From Elusimicrobiota bacterium (GTDB taxonomy: Bacteria > Elusimicrobiota > Elusimicrobia > UBA1565 > UBA9628): DNA of 56,090 nt. Location: contig JAUYSH010000070.1 in assembly GCA_030696455.1 (NCBI GenBank), positions 1 to 56,090 on the forward strand, in the 5' to 3' direction. Positions 55,178-56,090 of this stretch are shown in pieces (the stretch's first letter is position 1; each line of letters opens with the position of its first letter). Made by a program: the position numbers and the translations under genes. The notes beneath the pieces are model-generated. The model ran no database searches, was not told the origin of the DNA, and worked only from the letters and a program-made list of their open reading frames with translations.

Positions 55178-56090
55178 GGCGCCCCGAGCCGGCCGGCCTG
55201 GCGGGCGAGCTCGACGAGGGCCAGGGCCTCGTCGGCCTCGGCCCGCACGAGCTCGGCGCGCGCGCGCCGCAGGTCCTGATGGAAGCGCACGAGCAGGTCG
55301 GTGGTCGCGCGGCCGCTGCGGAAGTCGGATTCTCCCGCGGCGAGCTTGTCGCGCTCGATGGCCTCGAGGCGGCGGGCGGCGGCGAGGCGGCGGCGCGAAA
55401 GGAAGAGGCTCTCCCGGCCGTCGCGCCAGGCGCGGCGGGCGGCGTTCTCCGCCCCGGAGAGGTCCGCCTCGGCGGCGGCCAGCGCGAGGCCGGCCTGGCG
55501 GCGCGTCAGGCGCTCCTGGCGGAAGGTGAGGGGGACGACGACGCTCAGGCCGACCGAGGCGACGGGGTGGCGCCAGCCGCGCATGTCGCTCCACGCGCCG
55601 CCGTAGGTGGAGTCGAGCCCGCCGAAGGCGTACGAGGCGTCGAGCGAGAGGTCGGGCAAAGTGTCCAGGCGCGCGACGCGCGCGGCCCAGGTCAGGACGT
55701 CGCGCCGGCGCCGGTACGCGTCGAGGTCGGGGCGGCGCGCGAGCGCGTCGGCCTCGCTCGCGGGGAGGTCCACCTCGCCGGGCAGGCCCTGGAGGGCGGA
55801 GGTCGAGACCTCCAGCGTCTGCGCGGGCTCCTCCGCGCGCAGAGCCGAGGCGAGCGCGTGGCGGGCCCGCTCCCGCGCGGAAAGCGCCAGCAGCAGGTCC
55901 GTCTCGGCGGACTCGAGGGCGGCCTCGGCCTGGAGCTTGTCGGAGGCCTCGGCGGTGCCGTAGCGGCGTTTCTCCGCGGTCCTCTTGAGGAGGAGCTTGG
56001 CGTCCTCGACGGCTTCCTCGCGGATCGCCTGGAGCTGCCGGGCGGCGCGCAGCTCGACGACGGCGGCGGCGGCGGCCGCCGCGGCGGCGG
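55174..56090 (-). CDS. TolC-like outer-membrane efflux protein (partial)
   Basis: The frame is open from its stop at 55174 to the window end (305 codons), so the N-terminus and signal peptide are missing. The visible part is the long alternating helix-strand layout of the OEP family: coiled helices (LQAEAALESAETDLLLALSARERARHALAS), a strand pair LDTLPDLSLDASYAFGGL...ASVGLSVVVPL and a second helix pair (QAGLALAAAEADLSGAENAARRAWRDG). It is the outer-membrane duct of the RND pump encoded directly downstream. A (GCC)n run encodes a poly-Ala stretch at the window edge. Confidence 0.88.
   Translation of the reverse strand, partial: AAAAAAAAAVVELRAARQLQAIREEAVEDAKLLLKRTAEKRRYGTAEASDKLQAEAALESAETDLLLALSARERARHALASALRAEEPAQTLEVSTSALQGLPGEVDLPASEADALARRPDLDAYRRRRDVLTWAARVARLDTLPDLSLDASYAFGGLDSTYGGAWSDMRGWRHPVASVGLSVVVPLTFRQERLTRRQAGLALAAAEADLSGAENAARRAWRDGRESLFLSRRRLAAARRLEAIERDKLAAGESDFRSGRATTDLLVRFHQDLRRARAELVRAEADEALALVELARQAGRLGAP

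Noticed and set aside
52130-55279. 1049-codon frame on the plus strand
   Set aside because: Antisense shadow of the RND transporter; Asp/His/Glu-rich from complementing its codons.
1-56090. CRISPR array, tRNA or rRNA genes, IS transposase
   Set aside because: No regularly spaced repeats, no cloverleaf or rRNA sequence and no transposase-like frame was seen on either strand.

Overview
The window is very GC-rich (roughly two thirds G+C or more in coding DNA) bacterial chromosome, densely packed with short operons. There are no rRNA or tRNA genes, no CRISPR array and no transposase. It encodes TonB/ExbBD, a TonB-dependent receptor, porins, RND/TolC efflux and lipoproteins, so the cell is diderm. 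Class Ia ribonucleotide reductase, a SCO1-like protein and a RecB/AddAB-type helicase-nuclease pair point to a free-living organism with access to oxygen. The protein style (exported proteins with long Ala/Pro/Ser leaders, a secreted CPBP protease, a giant soluble coiled coil, an XdhC-MobA fusion) reminds me of high-GC Elusimicrobiota from environmental metagenomes. That placement is an inference with no marker gene behind it.

Layout. 1-5.7 kb: a small membrane protein, a baeRF-type release-factor-like protein, a GntR(YtrA)-ABC operon with its operator, and two tiny membrane proteins. 5.7-10.3 kb: a six-gene operon cysM - JAMM peptidase - [MoaD/ThiS-MoeB-rhodanese fusion] - rhodanese lipoprotein - rhodanese/DUF2892 - mutM, behind a perfect IscR-type-1 operator that covers the -35 box. 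This is a protein-thiocarboxylate cysteine/sulfur-transfer system. 10.3-13.9 kb: nrdA-nrdB. 14-14.6 kb: SCO1. 14.6-24.1 kb: an iron/redox region with two minus-strand operons (exbB-exbD-tonB-TBDR-PepSY-like-ferritin-like, and apbE-porin-FMN-binding protein-4TM protein) plus a divergent outer-membrane protein. All share a 23-bp operator TTATTGA-N9-TCAATAA, a likely Fur-type regulon. 24.1-29.8 kb: DsbA/TlpA thiol proteins, a TetR regulator, a YtxH protein and an epimerase/Trx-like/SirB1-like operon. 30-33.5 kb: XdhC-MobA fusion, GreA/B-like factor, hisS. 33.5-42.9 kb: AddB- and AddA-like genes separated by a zinc-ribbon protein, a histidine kinase and a secreted transglutaminase-like protein. 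43-47.5 kb: a 1155-aa coiled-coil protein and an SUMF1-like protein. 47.6-48.4 kb: a low-GC island with two 79-80-bp attC-like sites and a cassette gene (integron-type cassettes without an integrase). 48.5-56 kb: CPBP protease, PAP2/sphingomyelin-synthase-like protein, YgjP-type metallopeptidase, RND pump and a TolC-like protein cut by the window end.

Cross-cutting signals. Many start codons (ATG or GTG) lie exactly 6 nt after a -10 hexamer, several with a -35 at 17-nt spacing, so a large share of mRNAs is probably leaderless. Genes inside operons usually overlap (ATGA/GTGA) or carry AGGAG-type sites. Intergenic DNA carries at least four families of palindromic repeats: CTGTTTCCGGAAACAG (6 copies plus a half copy), a 46-bp repeat with a DnaA-box-like 9-mer (2 copies), long hairpins tipped by GGTGTCAGGC (2 copies), and an AACCACAGAG-type element.
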